A stretch of DNA of 64,000 bases, taken from Tridacna crocea. Its lineage: Eukaryota > Mollusca > Bivalvia > Cardiida > Cardiidae. Made by a program: the position numbers and the translations under genes. Below are positions 1 through 9,897 of the stretch, piece by piece. The notes below the pieces were generated by a model, which was not told the origin of the DNA, did no database searches, and saw only the letters and a program-made list of their open reading frames with translations. The first letter of the stretch is position 1. Each line of letters begins with the position of its first letter. The stretch is taken from contig OX031065.1 of the NCBI GenBank assembly GCA_943736015.1, positions 1,247,501 to 1,311,500 of the forward strand. Direction: 5' to 3'.

Positions 1-549
1 TTGTTAAAATATTGCTCATGGTATCATTTAGATACATCTACAACTAAACACACACACACACCTCACTAAGAAAAATACTTGAGTGCATAAAGAGAGAATA
101 CACAAAGTGCACTGCATCTGGCGCCAATAGACTGCAAAACACATGCATGTAAGTGACCTACTTTATTACCAACTTGACCAACCTTTGAATTTGTCAGAGA
201 TATCACTGAGACAAACATTCTGATAAAGTTCCATGAGAATCAAGCTGAAATTGTAGTCTCTTCACCAGACACAAGTTTTTTTCAAACATATGGCCTAGTG
301 ACCTACTTTCTGATCTGTTGTGACCCAATTTCAAATTTGACTGAGAATCATAAGAATCAGGCTAAAAATGTGGCCTCCAGACTGCACACTATGTCTTTCT
401 CAGATTTGGCCTAGTGACCTACTTTTTGACCCAACATGACTAAATTTCAATCCTGTCAAAGACATGATCAAGAAAAACATTCTGACTAAGTTTCTTGAGT
501 GCCAGGCTGAAAATGTGGCCCCTAGTGTGCACACAGGTTTTTTTTTTTT
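1..549. repeat. Degenerate ~130-bp tandem repeat of molluscan type
   Basis: The phrases GGCCTAGTGACCTACTTT, CCAATTTCAAATTTG, CATTCTGA..AAGTTTC and AGGCTGAAAATGTGGCC recur with about 130-base spacing. The same array continues at 779-1010 on the other side of a MITE. A related array is at 57260-57520. There is a (CA)7 run at 46-61. Confidence 0.7.
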
Positions 550-778
550 TTAACCCTTTACCAAACGACAAAATCTTAGGTTTGTCCAAATAGAAAGCAT
601 TTGCAGATGACAAAATAAAAGTGACTGAAAATTTAAAATTTGTTTTGTGAAGGGTAGAAAACATTGTGGGAAAAGGAGAAAATGCTGGTAACCAGCATTT
701 TCTCCTTTTTCCACAATGTTTTCCAAAGGCTTCTTTCTTGGGGGCGTCAAAAGTAAGGATTGTGTGGTAATGGGTTAA
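550..778 (+). mobile_element. TTAA-1 MITE inside the tandem repeat
   Basis: This is a full forward copy bounded by TTAA at both ends, with a near-perfect central palindrome at 660-722. It splits the tandem repeat on either side, which dates the insertion after that array. Confidence 0.9.
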
Positions 779-1019
779 AGGTGTGACCCTATGACCTTCT
801 TTTTGATTGGTCTAATGTTAAAATTGTCAAAGATATTATCAAGACAAACATTCTGGTCGAGTTTCAAGAGTTTCAGGCTGAAAATGTGGCCCCTAGAGCA
901 CAAACAAGGTCAATTTTTGTGTCTAGACGACAGGTGACAAACAACAGAAACGGCACGATCAATTTCAGCATTTTGTGGGTGGGTGAGCTAAAAAAGGGCA
1001 TAAATGTGTCAAAACTATT

Positions 1020-1258
1020 TTAATCCTTTACCAGACAACAAAAATTTAGACTGGTCCAATATGAAAGCACTTCCAGACGAAAAAAAGACTCAAAATAAAC
1101 ATAACTCAAAAACTGAAATTTATTTCCAGCAGGGTAGAAAACATTGTGGGAACGGGAGAAAATGCTAGTTACCAGCATTTTCTCCTTTTCCCATAATGTC
1201 TTCAAAAGACTGCTTTTCCAGGATCATTGAAAGTCGGCATAATACGGTAAAGGGTTAA
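1020..1258 (+). mobile_element. TTAA-1 MITE downstream of DENND11 exon 7
   Basis: Full forward copy with TTAA at 1020-1023 and 1255-1258. It lies in the intron after exon 7, 68 bases from the donor. Confidence 0.9.
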
Positions 1259-1326
1259 GATAAAATTATCTTCACTCGGTGTCTTAAGCAAAAACTTTCT
1301 GTAAAAGCAAAAAATAAATACTTTAC

Positions 1327-1477
1327 CTCAAATTGTTTAATTTTTGGAATTTGTCACGATCTGCTGAACTACATTTTAGTAATTCTTTAAGAATGGGCGA
1401 ATGAGTTCGTACAACTTGATTATCAACATAAACATCGTAAAGACTGGTTTTACTCTCAAATATCTTTTCCGTTGTAC
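1327..1477 (-). CDS. DENND11: DENND11 coding exon 7 (last exon inside the window)
   Basis: This 151-base exon has acceptor GTTTTTTTACAG and donor TTTGAG/GTAAAG, and leaves in phase 2. Its first two bases complete the conserved Cys codon begun in exon 6. It encodes [20 protein letters not shown] then [20 protein letters not shown]. Vertebrates have [20 protein letters not shown] and ...LQPLLKINSADREKYRRLN. The predicted protein has 344 codons at this point. About 90 C-terminal residues of the family (the EEDLFVLFFLE...NPCCP region) must be encoded left of position 1. No matching exon is present in 1-1326, where I see only repeats. Confidence 0.96.
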
Positions 1478-1520
1478 CTGTAAAAAAACTTTTACATGTT
1501 TATACATGGATTGGTAGAGA

Positions 1521-2255
1521 ATAACTCATTACCAAACGACAAAATTTCAGACTGGCCCAAATTGAGAGCATTTGCAGACGACAAAAAAAGGTGGATTAAT
1601 AATTGAAATTTGTTTTAGGAACAGAAGAAAACATTGTGGGAAAAGGAGAAAATGCTGGTTACCAGCATTTTCTCCTTTTCCCACAATGTTTTCAGAAGGC
1701 TTCTTCCACAGGGTCATTATAAGTCCGGATTGTGTAGTAATGAGTTAAATGATTTTCTTGGTTATTGTTTATACTAATGCCACTTGTTCCCATGATATAT
1801 ACAAATACAACAAAGCAGAGAGCCTGCTTTAAGCCTTTACCACACAATGACGACTTTTGATGACCCTGAGGTAGAGGCCTTTTTAAAACCTTGTGGAAAA
1901 AGGAGAAAATGCTGGTAATCAGCATTTTCTCCTTTACCAACAATGTTTTCTACCATTCCCAAATTAAATTTCGATTTTAACATGCTTTCAATTTGGACTA
2001 GTCTATAAATTTGTCGTTTGTTAAAGAGTTAACCCTTTCCCAAACAAGCCCTGGTTTTTACGTGTCTGCAATAAAAGTCTTTAAAAACACTGTGAGAAAA
2101 GAAGAAATTGCTCGTAACGAGCAATTTCTCCTTTTCCCACAGTGTTTTCTACCCTTTTTGAGAACTTTCTGCAGGATTCTCCAAATCTAAAATTGTCGTC
2201 TGCAAACTCTTTTGGTTTGGAAGGGTCCAAAATTTGTTGTTTGGTAAAGAGTTAA
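1521..2255. mobile_element. Three TTAA-1 MITE copies, two sharing one TTAA
   Basis: Copies are 1521-1748 (forward; left target site decayed to ATAA), 1829-2032 (reverse) and 2029-2255. The last two share the TTAA at 2029-2032. The third belongs to a distinct subfamily whose hairpin tip is TTGCTCGTAACGAGCAA instead of GCTGGTAACCAGC and whose B end reads AAGCCCTGGTTTTTACG. Confidence 0.9.
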
Positions 2256-2406
2256 TTGTGCTGTTATGACTATTTCTCTCCAAAGAATTGCAGAAAATCT
2301 GCTCCCATAATTTTTGTCAGACAATGATATATTCTCTCTTAGGCCTTGTAGACGGAGGATTTAACGAAAATAAACAGGGATGTGAACATACAGTGCTAAC
2401 AGTAAT

Positions 2407-2621
2407 AATCGTGGTGTCTGTGGTCGTGAGGTAGAGCGTCGGCCTCATAACCTAAGGGTCCTGAGTTCGATACCCGGGAGCGGGTATCAACTTTGGGATT
2501 TTTCATTGGCCCACACATTCGGCGCGAGTACTGATGTAGTTCCCAGGAAGCAGAATCAAGAGAGATTAGTAGAAGTTGTAAGAACTTGTTTCTCAATCGA
2601 TGTAAAATAAATATGTTTAAA
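2407..2621 (+). mobile_element. tRNA-derived SINE with perfect target duplication
   Basis: A tRNA-like head carries A-box-like (GTGGTCGTGAGGTA) and B-box-like (GAGTTCGATACCC) promoter elements. A body of about 140 bases and a TGTAAAATAAATATG tail follow. An 11-base duplication CTAACAGTAAT lies at 2396-2406 and 2622-2632. The perfect duplication indicates a fairly recent LINE-mediated insertion in the DENND11 intron between exons 6 and 7. The same 3' tail recurs at 63753-63803. Confidence 0.9.
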
Positions 2622-2922
2622 CTAACAGTAATATTCTAACATGATACGTGAATTTGGCTCTATAAACACAGTGCAATGAAAGCATGGTTAAAACTGTGAT
2701 ATTCCATGTAGAGTGACGTCATTCTGTATAAAGTAAGTCAATGGAAAATGATCTGCATCCGCATTTTTACTCTATGGATGAACTTGTTTTCCTTTCATAA
2801 AGAATTATTTATGTTAGAACCGAAATATTCTTTTCCCTATCGCCATCGTGGATTATTTATTGTACCTCATAATTCACAACTGTGGTTTATTGAACGATAA
2901 ATCACGATAAAAAGATCATTTC

Positions 2923-3141
2923 TTAACCCTTTATCACACAATCCCTACTTCTGATGGTCCTGGGAAAGAAGTCTCTGGAAAACATTATAGGAAAAGGAGA
3001 AAACGGTAACCAGCATTTTCTCCTTTTCCCACAATGTTTTCTACTCTTCACAAAACAAATTTCAAATTATCAGTCACTTTTATGTGGTTGTCTGCAAATG
3101 CTTTCAATTTGGACCAGTCTAAAATTTTGTCGTTTTGTAAT
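2923..3141 (-). mobile_element. TTAA-1 MITE
   Basis: Reverse copy. The left TTAA is intact; the right end is decayed to GTTTTGTAATCA. The hairpin arm at 2995-3040 is slightly shortened. Confidence 0.85.
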
Positions 3142-3420
3142 CACACCTCTCAAACCACAACAGTCAGTCAGTTGGGAACAGAAATAAGCATAGGCTGATA
3201 TTACCAATTTCAGCGATTAAATTTTGCAGCTGGCAATTATAAACACAAATTAGACCTAATATTGGTGATTGTAAACAGTGTGATATGATAAAATAACCAA
3301 TCATGAAATCCTTATCGTTTTTGTATACTGAACACCACCTAATTTGTGGAATCAGCAAATGCAAACCAGCATTTTCTCTTTGTCCCACAGTGTTTTCAAA
3401 AAGTTTCATTTTTAAGATCA

Positions 3421-3667
3421 TTAACCTTTTACCAGACAACAAAATTCTAGCCTTGTCCAAATTGAAAGTAGTTGCAGATGACATTTCAGTTTGGATCAAA
3501 TGCTGCAATTGTTCTTTGATAGAGTAGAAAATTTTGTTGTACAATACTGGTTACCAGCATTTTCTCCTTTTCCCGCAGTTTTTTCATAAGTCTTCTTTCC
3601 TTGGTCGTCAAAACTCGTCACTGTGTGGTAAAGGGTTAAAACTCAGGATTATGTGGTAAAGGGTTAA
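3421..3667 (+). mobile_element. TTAA-1 MITE plus duplicated solo end
   Basis: The forward copy is 3421-3639. The terminal 32 bases are then repeated (3636-3667), giving a solo B end with its own TTAA that stops 16 bases inside the intron from the exon 6 donor. Confidence 0.85.
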
Positions 3668-3682
3668 ATCCACTCCACTTAC

Positions 3683-3805
3683 ATGCTATATAACTTATCT
3701 CAGTTTCCAAGGTTTCAATATCAGCTACATTCACATAAAAATGGGGCTTCTCTTTGTTCCCTATACCCGCCATATCATGTTTGGCTAGACAACATGCACA
3801 GTAAA
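3683..3805 (-). CDS. DENND11: DENND11 coding exon 6
   Basis: This 123-base exon has acceptor ATTTCTATTTCAG and donor GCAT/GTAAGT, enters in phase 1 and leaves in phase 1. It encodes [20 protein letters not shown] then [20 protein letters not shown]. Vertebrate DENND11 has YCCCCLANVSLPGIG...[22 protein letters not shown]; the vertebrate insert after GIG is a few residues longer. A TTAA-1 terminus begins at intron position +16, exactly as at exon 1. An additional 32-base solo MITE end lies at 3636-3667. Confidence 0.96.
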
Positions 3806-3840
3806 CTGAAATAGAAATGAACTTAGAATTGAAACTTAGT

Positions 3841-4412
3841 GTTATCAATATCAGCTACGGTCAAATATCAAAGAACCCAAAAGTCTGAAAAGCAAATTTG
3901 TAGAAGAGTGTTGAAATAGAATATCTTGTGATGAAAGCTTAAATTTCCATCACATGTAATAGAGATGAAATATGATATTTTATTTCACACCTACAATTCA
4001 ACGTCCAATGAAATCGGTTTAATACTTCCACATGAGTACCGAATATCTTAGCCAAAACCTTCTTTTGAAATGTTTTGATTTTTTTTTTTTTTAATTATTC
4101 AAATTGAAATGGCCCTAATCTTGTTGTTTATGTTAAAGTCAATACAAAAGTGTGAAATAAAAAGGTCAATCAACACACTTGGGTACAATACTGAATTCAA
4201 CTGAATCCATACACTGCAGAACCAGTCTATATTTTGGATGAGGCTGTTGCCAAATTATAGACTGGTTCTGTAGTGTACTCATTCAATAGAAATCAGTATT
4301 GTATCCAAACATGTTAAATAACCTCTTAAACTTTCTCTCTTGTATTCGATATGAGCAACATTTGAAAAAATTTGGTATCATGGAGACAGAAGGGTAGAGG
4401 TACAGAGCTACA
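3841..4412. other. Intron sequence without recognised features
   Basis: AT-rich DENND11 intron sequence. I see only a poly-T run (4080-4092) and a short inverted pair around CAGAACCAGTCTATA (4211 and 4259). Confidence 0.5.
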
Positions 4413-4589
4413 GAAACAGGGATTTTGATTTCAGTAGAAAATATTAATTATACTCCACTAAAACCCTATGCTGTGAGTACTCATTAGAATCGTTTCATAG
4501 AGACGATACTAATGAGTACCCACAACATAGGGTTTTGAAGAGATATAATGGATTTAGAATACCATCACTTCCCTCTTATCTGGAACTCT
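4413..4589. mobile_element. HP-3 palindromic MITE
   Basis: Two inverted arms (AAAACCCTATGCTGTGAGTA and its complement near 4520-4540) meet at AATCGTTTCATAGAGACGAT. The outer ends resemble the AGCTCCAGATAGAGGGA-type terminus of the other four copies in this window. Confidence 0.75.
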
Positions 4590-4681
4590 TGAGGTAGATG
4601 TGAACGTTTTCAATATCAAATTTTCTCACACTGTTTGGAATAAATAGAAGCATCAGGACAGGAATGTTACCACCATATAAT

Positions 4682-4881
4682 ATCAGGTATTTACCCCACA
4701 CAAAATAGTAGGTATTTACCCAACACATGATATTAGGTATTTACTCCACACAAGATATTAGGAATTTACCCCACACAAAATATCAGGTATTTACCCCACA
4801 CATGATATTAGGTATTTACTCCACACAAGATATTAGGAATTTACCCCACACAAAATATCAGGTATTTACCCCACACAAAAC
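4682..4881 (+). repeat. 25-bp tandem repeat, eight units with 75-bp higher order
   Basis: There are eight head-to-tail 25-base units of type AT(T/C)AGGTATTTACCCCACACA followed by AAAAT, TGAT or AGAT. Variants recur every third unit (AAGAT, GGAATTT...AAAAT, then CATGAT), giving a 75-base higher-order period. The units continue without spacers, so this is not a CRISPR-like array. Confidence 0.92.
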
Positions 4882-5021
4882 AGAGGTGGTGTTCTTTTGA
4901 TGAGCTAAAAACTCAATCATTATTTACCCGTATCCTGCAAGATAACTACAATTGAATTTTCAATTTGATAGTAATAATCAAAATATTGCTGTTTCAAAGT
5001 TATGTCTTGGGGAACAATATC

Positions 5022-5135
5022 TCCTTATCGGACAGTGTAGATCAAAGATCAGGCTGCACATTCTGTGCAGTCTAAACTTGATCCACATTGTCCGCAAAAA
5101 GGTCTGCGAGTCGCGCTTAGCAGCCAAAGGGTTAA
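5022..5135. mobile_element. TTAA-2 MITE fragment beside DENND11 exon 5
   Basis: The inverted core AGTGTAGATCA / TGATCCACATT surrounds GGCTGCACATTCTGTGCAGTC. It ends CCAAAGGGTTAA at 5135, 24 bases from the exon 5 boundary. The left terminus is not recognisable. Confidence 0.75.
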
Positions 5136-5158
5136 ATTTTCCTGCTTGTTTAACTTAC

Positions 5159-5297
5159 CTCTATAACAAACAACACCTATGGGTGGGGGTGAGAAAAATA
5201 AAATTCTTTTCTCCAGTAATGCATATTTCCACAAAATGAAAATCTGTTCTCCAAAAAATTTGGCAAACTGGGTAAAGCAACCAGCAGGATGGGTAAT
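5159..5297 (-). CDS. DENND11: DENND11 coding exon 5
   Basis: This 139-base exon has acceptor TTTCTTTCAG and donor AGAG/GTAAGT, enters in phase 0 and leaves in phase 1. It encodes [20 protein letters not shown], then [20 protein letters not shown] and GVVCYR. The match to vertebrate DENND11 is nearly residue for residue ([36 protein letters not shown]). In DENN proteins this is the core of the central lobe. The near edge of a TTAA-2 fragment is at intron position +24. Confidence 0.97.
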
Positions 5298-5343
5298 CTG
5301 AAAGAAAACAGAAACACAATAAACCCAAATAGACTATGCAGTA

Positions 5344-5490
5344 GAGCTCCAGTTAAGAGGGAAGCAGTGGTGTTCTAAATCCATTATTTCTCTTCCAAAC
5401 CCTATGTTGTGGGTAATCATTAGAATCGTCGCAATGAGTACCCACAACATAGGCTCCACAACATAGGCTTTAGAGGAGCTTTGAGCAGGA
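5344..5490. mobile_element. HP-3 palindromic MITE, truncated
   Basis: The AAACCCTATGTTGTGGGTA arm and its complement are present, with a shortened centre and a local duplication of CACAACATAGGCT (5445-5470). Confidence 0.7.
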
Positions 5491-5632
5491 AGCCCTGGGT
5501 CCATATTCAGACTAGATTCAACTAGAGCTATCACTAAACTTGATTACGTCCCCACCAGCTCCTTGTCACAAAAACAGGTCTTTGTAACAGAATGCAAAAT
5601 GGTTAAGTACAAAAGTAAAAGTTGAAAAAAGT

Positions 5633-5795
5633 TCAAGGGAAGGTAATTCCCTAGCAAATCTCAGCAGGGTCGTGAAAATTACACATGCACAACTTCATAT
5701 ATATAGGAACCCTGTGTGTAAATTTGAGTTCAGTACGTGAAAAACTGTAGGAGTATTGCTCTAGATAAATTTTTATCACATAACCTCCCTTGTTT
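5633..5795. mobile_element. Small TIR element (CAAGGGAAGGTAAT / ATAACCTCCCTTG)
   Basis: Imperfect 13-14 base inverted termini bracket 163 bases. Related AAGGGAGGTAA termini occur at 29783-29844 and near 7973 and 50048. No clear target duplication is visible. Confidence 0.5.
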
Positions 5796-6149
5796 TCAGT
5801 GTAATATACCCATTACGAATTTTCTTATCTCACACACGTTTAATATCACAATTGCGTGACGTCATTTTTGACGTCATTTTTGACGCATTTCACACAAGTG
5901 AATGGAAAATACCGCGGGTGCATTTATGAATGTTTTTGCATCATCTGATCTATATTTTGTGAAATATCGTAATGTGATAAAAAGAATCTGACATTTGTGG
6001 GCTTAATAACATTTCCCTTGACTCGTTTAATAAAATCTTATCTCAAAAGTCCACTCATGTCAGATCCTATATGTATCTAATGACAGATGGACAGATAGAC
6101 AGCCATGTTGGTTCCAGTATACCCCCCTCCATTTCCTTGTGGGCTGTAT
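5796..6149. other. Intron sequence, weak dispersed repeat
   Basis: It shares a short block (TGTAATA..TACCCATTAC) with 7985-8020. It holds a duplicated TGACGTCATTTTTGACG (5855-5885), which includes CRE-like TGACGTCA, but there is no evidence that this is regulatory. Confidence 0.4.
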
Positions 6150-6275
6150 AACAACTATTCAGAAGACCACATCACTCTTGTTCTCAAGAATTTTCTAAAT
6201 GCAAAAGCAACAAAACTTCTCATTGGCTAAAAAATATGGTAGAGTCAATCAGAATTTGTTTTACTTTCTAGATTT
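6150..6275. mobile_element. HP-4 palindromic MITE, degenerate
   Basis: AACTTCTCATTGGCTAAA and its inverted partner TCAATCAGAATTTG flank AAATATGGTAG. The outer termini are decayed. Confidence 0.55.
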
Positions 6276-6326
6276 AGACCTGGTATGAAAATAATAATGG
6301 TTGCTGAAGACCAAGATAAAAATTTC

Positions 6327-6565
6327 TACAGGGGAACAAAATTTTACACTTGTCTAAATTGAAAACAATAAATTTTGGAAAGAAGCCTTTGGAAAATATT
6401 GTGGGAAAAAGAGAAAATGCTGGTAACCAGCATTTTCTCCTTTTCCCACAACATTTTCTACCCTTCACAAAACAAATTACAAATTTTCAGTCATTTCCAT
6501 CTTGTCGTCTGCAAATGCTTTTGATTTGGCCAAATCTAAAATTTTGTTGTTTGGTAATGAGTTAA
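6327..6565. mobile_element. TTAA-1 recombinant with two A ends
   Basis: Both outer ends are A-type: GGGAACAAAATTTTACACTTG on the left and its inverted form with TTAA at 6562-6565 on the right. They are joined through the usual hairpin, so the B end is missing. Confidence 0.75.
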
Positions 6566-6607
6566 AAGAGTACAAGACATGTGAGAAGAGCAGAAAATGC
6601 TTGTTAT

Positions 6608-6837
6608 TTAAACCCATTATCGCATGAAGCCAACTTTTATCGACCCTGGGAAAGAGGCCTTTTGTAAACATTGTTGAAAAAGGAGACAATGCTGGTAACC
6701 AGCATTTTCTCCTTTTCCCACAATGTTTTCTCAGCTATCAAAGAAAAATTGCACCATTTGAGCTACACTAATATTGCCCTCTGCAAATGCTTTCAATTTG
6801 GACAAGGCTAAAATTTTGTTGTCTGGTAAAGGTTTAA
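6608..6837 (-). mobile_element. TTAA-1 MITE
   Basis: Full reverse copy with TTAA at both ends. The A arm carries the variant GAGCTACACTAATATTGCC, shared with copies at 41230 and 50472. Confidence 0.88.
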
Positions 6838-6990
6838 GCAGAAACTGTCGTTCAACTACCTTGTCAAACATCTTAAGCTTTTCTACAAGTATTATGAATA
6901 GAATTTGCACCATTTTCATCAGAATTTCAATCTTATCAATGTGACAGACTTCAATTCATGACATAATAACTGTACATGAACTATAAGAAA

Positions 6991-7545
6991 TTAATTCATG
7001 TATTTCTCTACCATTTGCAGATGACATCTGCGACTCAAATAATACACTTCCTCTGTAAAAGAGTAGAAAACATTGTGGAAAAAAGGAGAAAAGGCTGGTT
7101 ACCCAACATTTTTTTCTCCCCCACCCCCTACAAGTTTTTCAAAAGCATTTTCTCCTTTTCCCACAATTTTTTCTATCATAATAGGAAATTCCATCATTTC
7201 AGCCTAATTTTGGTTTCCAGCTGTTGATTGTTTGGTTGCATTGGGGTTTAACGCCACTCCAACAGCTAAGGTCATATCATGGCGGTCGATGATGCACATG
7301 TGTTTCCTGGATTTCTCATACCAGTACTAACACAACTTTCTTTCCAAAGCCACTGACTTATTTTCTCACATGCTTCAGCAGAGGCGAGAGGAGAAATTAC
7401 GCCAGAAAGAAAGTTCGCTTCAACCAGGTATCGGAATCACAACCACTAGGTCATGAGTCTGACACGCTCACCACTGAGCAACCCAGGCAGGCTTGAGCCT
7501 AATTTAAACTGTCATCTACATTTCTGTCTGGTGATAAAGTGTTAA
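6991..7545. mobile_element. TTAA-1 MITE split by a SINE
   Basis: The MITE halves are 6991-7210 and 7496-7545. The hairpin arm is partly lost (7100-7140). A SINE with a 10-base duplication interrupts it. Its right TTAA (7542-7545) is shared with the next copy. Confidence 0.75.
7211..7495 (-). mobile_element. tRNA-derived SINE inserted in a MITE
   Basis: Minus-strand SINE with a tRNA-like head at the right (complement of CTCAGTGGTGAGCGTGTCAG) and a 3' domain at the left (GTTTAACGCCACTCCAACAG). The duplication AGCCTAATTT lies at 7201-7210 and 7496-7505. Fragments of the same SINE lie at 38890-39055 and 58222-58305. Confidence 0.85.
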
Positions 7546-7769
7546 CTCTTTACCAAATCACAAAAACATAGACTTGTCCAAATAGAAAGCATTTGCAGAA
7601 GACAATTGAAATGTTGCTCAAGTGATGAAATTGGTACTTGTGAGGGTAGAAAACATTGTGGGAAAAGGAGAAAACACTGGTTACTAGCTTTTTCTCCTTT
7701 TCCATAATATTTTCAAAAGGCTCTTTTCTCAGGATCATCAAAACTCGGGATTGTGTGATAAAGAGTTAA
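7542..7769 (+). mobile_element. TTAA-1 MITE
   Basis: Full forward copy. Its left TTAA is the right TTAA of the preceding copy. Confidence 0.88.
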
Positions 7770-7810
7770 ATTTTACATACTATTAATAATTGATTAAAAT
7801 CAAGTCTTAC

Positions 7811-7949
7811 TTTTAACTCTGGCAATAGTTCTCTGGAAGGGGTAGTGGGTGTATTTGTGTTTGAGGCCATAGTTAGACTAGCAGACGCCATTTTGTCCTC
7901 AAAAAATGCTTGAAGTTGATTGTATTTTCCCGGTGTCTCTAACTGGTGC
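7811..7949 (-). CDS. DENND11: DENND11 coding exon 4 (variable linker)
   Basis: This exon is 139 bases, with acceptor ATTTTACAG and donor AAAA/GTAAGA. It enters in phase 2 and ends in phase 0. It starts HQLETPGKYNQLQAFFEDK, matching vertebrate HQLEMPGHYSHLAAFYEDK. A Ser/Thr/Asn/Pro-rich linker of about 20 residues follows and is unlike the vertebrate linker. The exon then ends LLPELK, where vertebrates have YMYPEMK. The linker is probably a fast-evolving surface loop. A TTAA-1 copy (7542-7769) ends about 41 bases downstream of the donor. Confidence 0.93.
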
Positions 7950-8212
7950 CTGTAAAATATTTTTCCATCAAATTACCTCCCTTGTTGTCAGGTGTAATAA
8001 TTATACCCATTACAATTTGATCTGATCTTCTACATATTCGAGATCACAATGGGGGGGGGGGGCCATTCCTGTGAATTAAATTATGTCCCATGCCACATAA
8101 AGACTGAAGGTAACCAAATAACACAGTGGTCTTTTCGCCTGTATTCCTTTGTTTTTATCCTTGGCTCCCTTGGGGATGTTGTGATAATTACAACAATAAT
8201 TTTTATGTATGT

Positions 8213-8894
8213 TTAACCCATTACCACACGAGAAAACTTTAGACTGGTCAAAATTGAAAGCATTTGCAGACGACAAAATAAAAGTGACTGAAAAATTGAA
8301 ATTTGTTCTGGGAAGGGTAGAAAACACTGTGGGAAAAGGAGAAAATGCTGGTTACCAGCATTTTCTCCTTTTCCCACAGTGTTTTCAAAAGGCTTCTTTC
8401 TCAGGGGTGTCAAAAGTAGGGATTGTGTGGTAATGGGTCTGGACCAATCTAAAATTTTGTCGTTTGGGAAAGGGTAAAGAAAATTTGGACTATCAGAGCC
8501 ACATTGAAATTGTCGTCTGCTGATGCTTTGAATTTAGACAAGGCTACAATTTTTGTCGTCTGGTAAAGGGTTAACAACCTTTACCAAACGACAAAATTTG
8601 AAACTTGTTCAAATTGAATGCATTTGCAGAAGACAAAATGAACTTGACTCAAACATTGAAATTTGTTATAGGAATATCAAGACCAGGTTAACCCTTTCCC
8701 AAACGACAAAAATTTAGAATGGTCCAAATTGAAAGCACTTACAGAAGACAAAATAAGCATAACTCAAAAATTGAAATTTATTTCCAGTAGAGTGAAAATG
8801 CTGGTTACTAGCATTTTCTCCTTTTCCCACAATGTTTTCATAAGACCTCTATCTCAGGGTCGTAAAAACCAGGGATTGTTTGGTAAAGGGTTAA
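8213..8894 (+). mobile_element. Cluster of TTAA-1 copies and half copies
   Basis: 8213-8438 is a forward copy whose B end stops one base short of TTAA. 8439-8477 and 8478-8573 are A-end fragments. 8570-8691 is a left half. 8688-8894 is a forward copy with TTAA. A G-run of 12 lies just upstream at 8051-8062. Confidence 0.85.
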
Positions 8895-9041
8895 AGATAA
8901 AGGATAGATAAAGCAACTTGGCAGCTTTTAAGTTACATAATTATCTTTATCTGCAAGCGACTAACATTTGGACTGACCTCAGAATAAGAGACTGTCATAT
9001 TCACAATAATTTCCACACTTTTAAACAGTACATGTATGATC

Positions 9042-9360
9042 TAAATTTTAATCTGTACCAAATAACAAAAGTTTTGACTTGTCCAATTTCAAAGCAATTG
9101 CAGGCAACAGAATAAATGTGACTGAAAAATATATATTTGTTTATAGAAGGTGAGAAAGCAATGTTGGAAAAGAAGAATACACTAGTTCCAGCATTTTCTC
9201 CTTTTCTCACATTGCTTCAGAGGCTTTTTTGTCTGGGTTGTTAAAACATGATTTGTAAGGAGAATACACTAGTTCCAGCATTTTCTCCTTTTTCCCACAT
9301 TGTTTCAGAGGCTTTTTTTGTCTAGGTTGTTAAAACATGATTTGTAATTAAAGGGTAAAT
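9042..9360 (+). mobile_element. TTAA-1 MITE with tandemly duplicated right half
   Basis: The segment AGAATACACTAGTTCCAGCA to CATGATTTGTAA (about 9173-9258) is repeated at 9261-9347. The left end is degenerate. Confidence 0.75.
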
Positions 9361-9430
9361 GCAATTTAATTCTCACATTGTTTTCCTTTGGTTGCCACTG
9401 GGTCTGAAAGTAAAAGTTACTTTTGCCTAC

Positions 9431-9589
9431 CTGACTTGTGTTTCTAAAAACTGTAAATGTCTGTATAGCAGTGTGTAAGATGTTGACAAGATTCCGACGG
9501 ACTTCATCCTGGCTCCCCTCTCTAGCTCGCTTTCCACTGGCATGTTCTCGAAACATGCCAGTCCATAAAGATTGTCTTTACGAAAATAT
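9431..9589 (-). CDS. DENND11: DENND11 coding exon 3
   Basis: This 159-base exon has acceptor TTGTTTCAG and donor AG/GTAGGC, enters in phase 2 and leaves in phase 2. It carries the most conserved stretch of the protein: [20 protein letters not shown] followed by [20 protein letters not shown] and [12 protein letters not shown]. Vertebrate DENND11 has near-identical sequence ([22 protein letters not shown]...). The first base completes a Val codon begun in exon 2, where vertebrates have Ile. This block lies in the N-terminal DENN lobe. The identity level makes the gene assignment essentially certain. Confidence 0.97.
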
Positions 9590-9691
9590 CTGAAACAAAT
9601 TATTACATGTACATGTATATCCAATAGTTATTTTGGTGAGAAGTTAAAACTTGGCACAGTAATATTATGACAGTGCTATACAATGACTATG

Positions 9692-9871
9692 TTAATCCTT
9701 GTCAACACAATCCCCAGTTTAAATGATGCAGAAAAGAAAGGCTTTTGAAAACATCATGGGAAAAGGAGAAAATGCCAGCAGTTTCTCTTTTTCCTTGTTT
9801 CTAGCATTTAATTTGTTGTCTGCAACACAACAGCATTGAGCAGTCTAAGATTTGGTTGTTTGGTAAAGAGA
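9692..9871 (-). mobile_element. TTAA-1 MITE, internally shortened
   Basis: Reverse copy lacking part of the hairpin right arm. The right end has decayed to GAGATGAAG. Confidence 0.75.
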
Positions 9872-9897
9872 TGAAGATTTAGGCTTTCCTTAGGATG

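Noticed and set aside
660-722. Hairpins followed by T-runs as transcription terminators
   Set aside because: These are the palindromic centres of MITEs in a eukaryotic genome, repeated about 120 times in both orientations.
2407-2480. Possible tRNA gene
   Set aside because: A- and B-box-like motifs are present but no cloverleaf with a 7-bp acceptor stem closes, and the unit continues into a SINE body with target duplication.
5855-5885. CRE-like TGACGTCA motifs as a regulatory element
   Set aside because: They result from a local duplication inside an intron repeat; no promoter evidence nearby.
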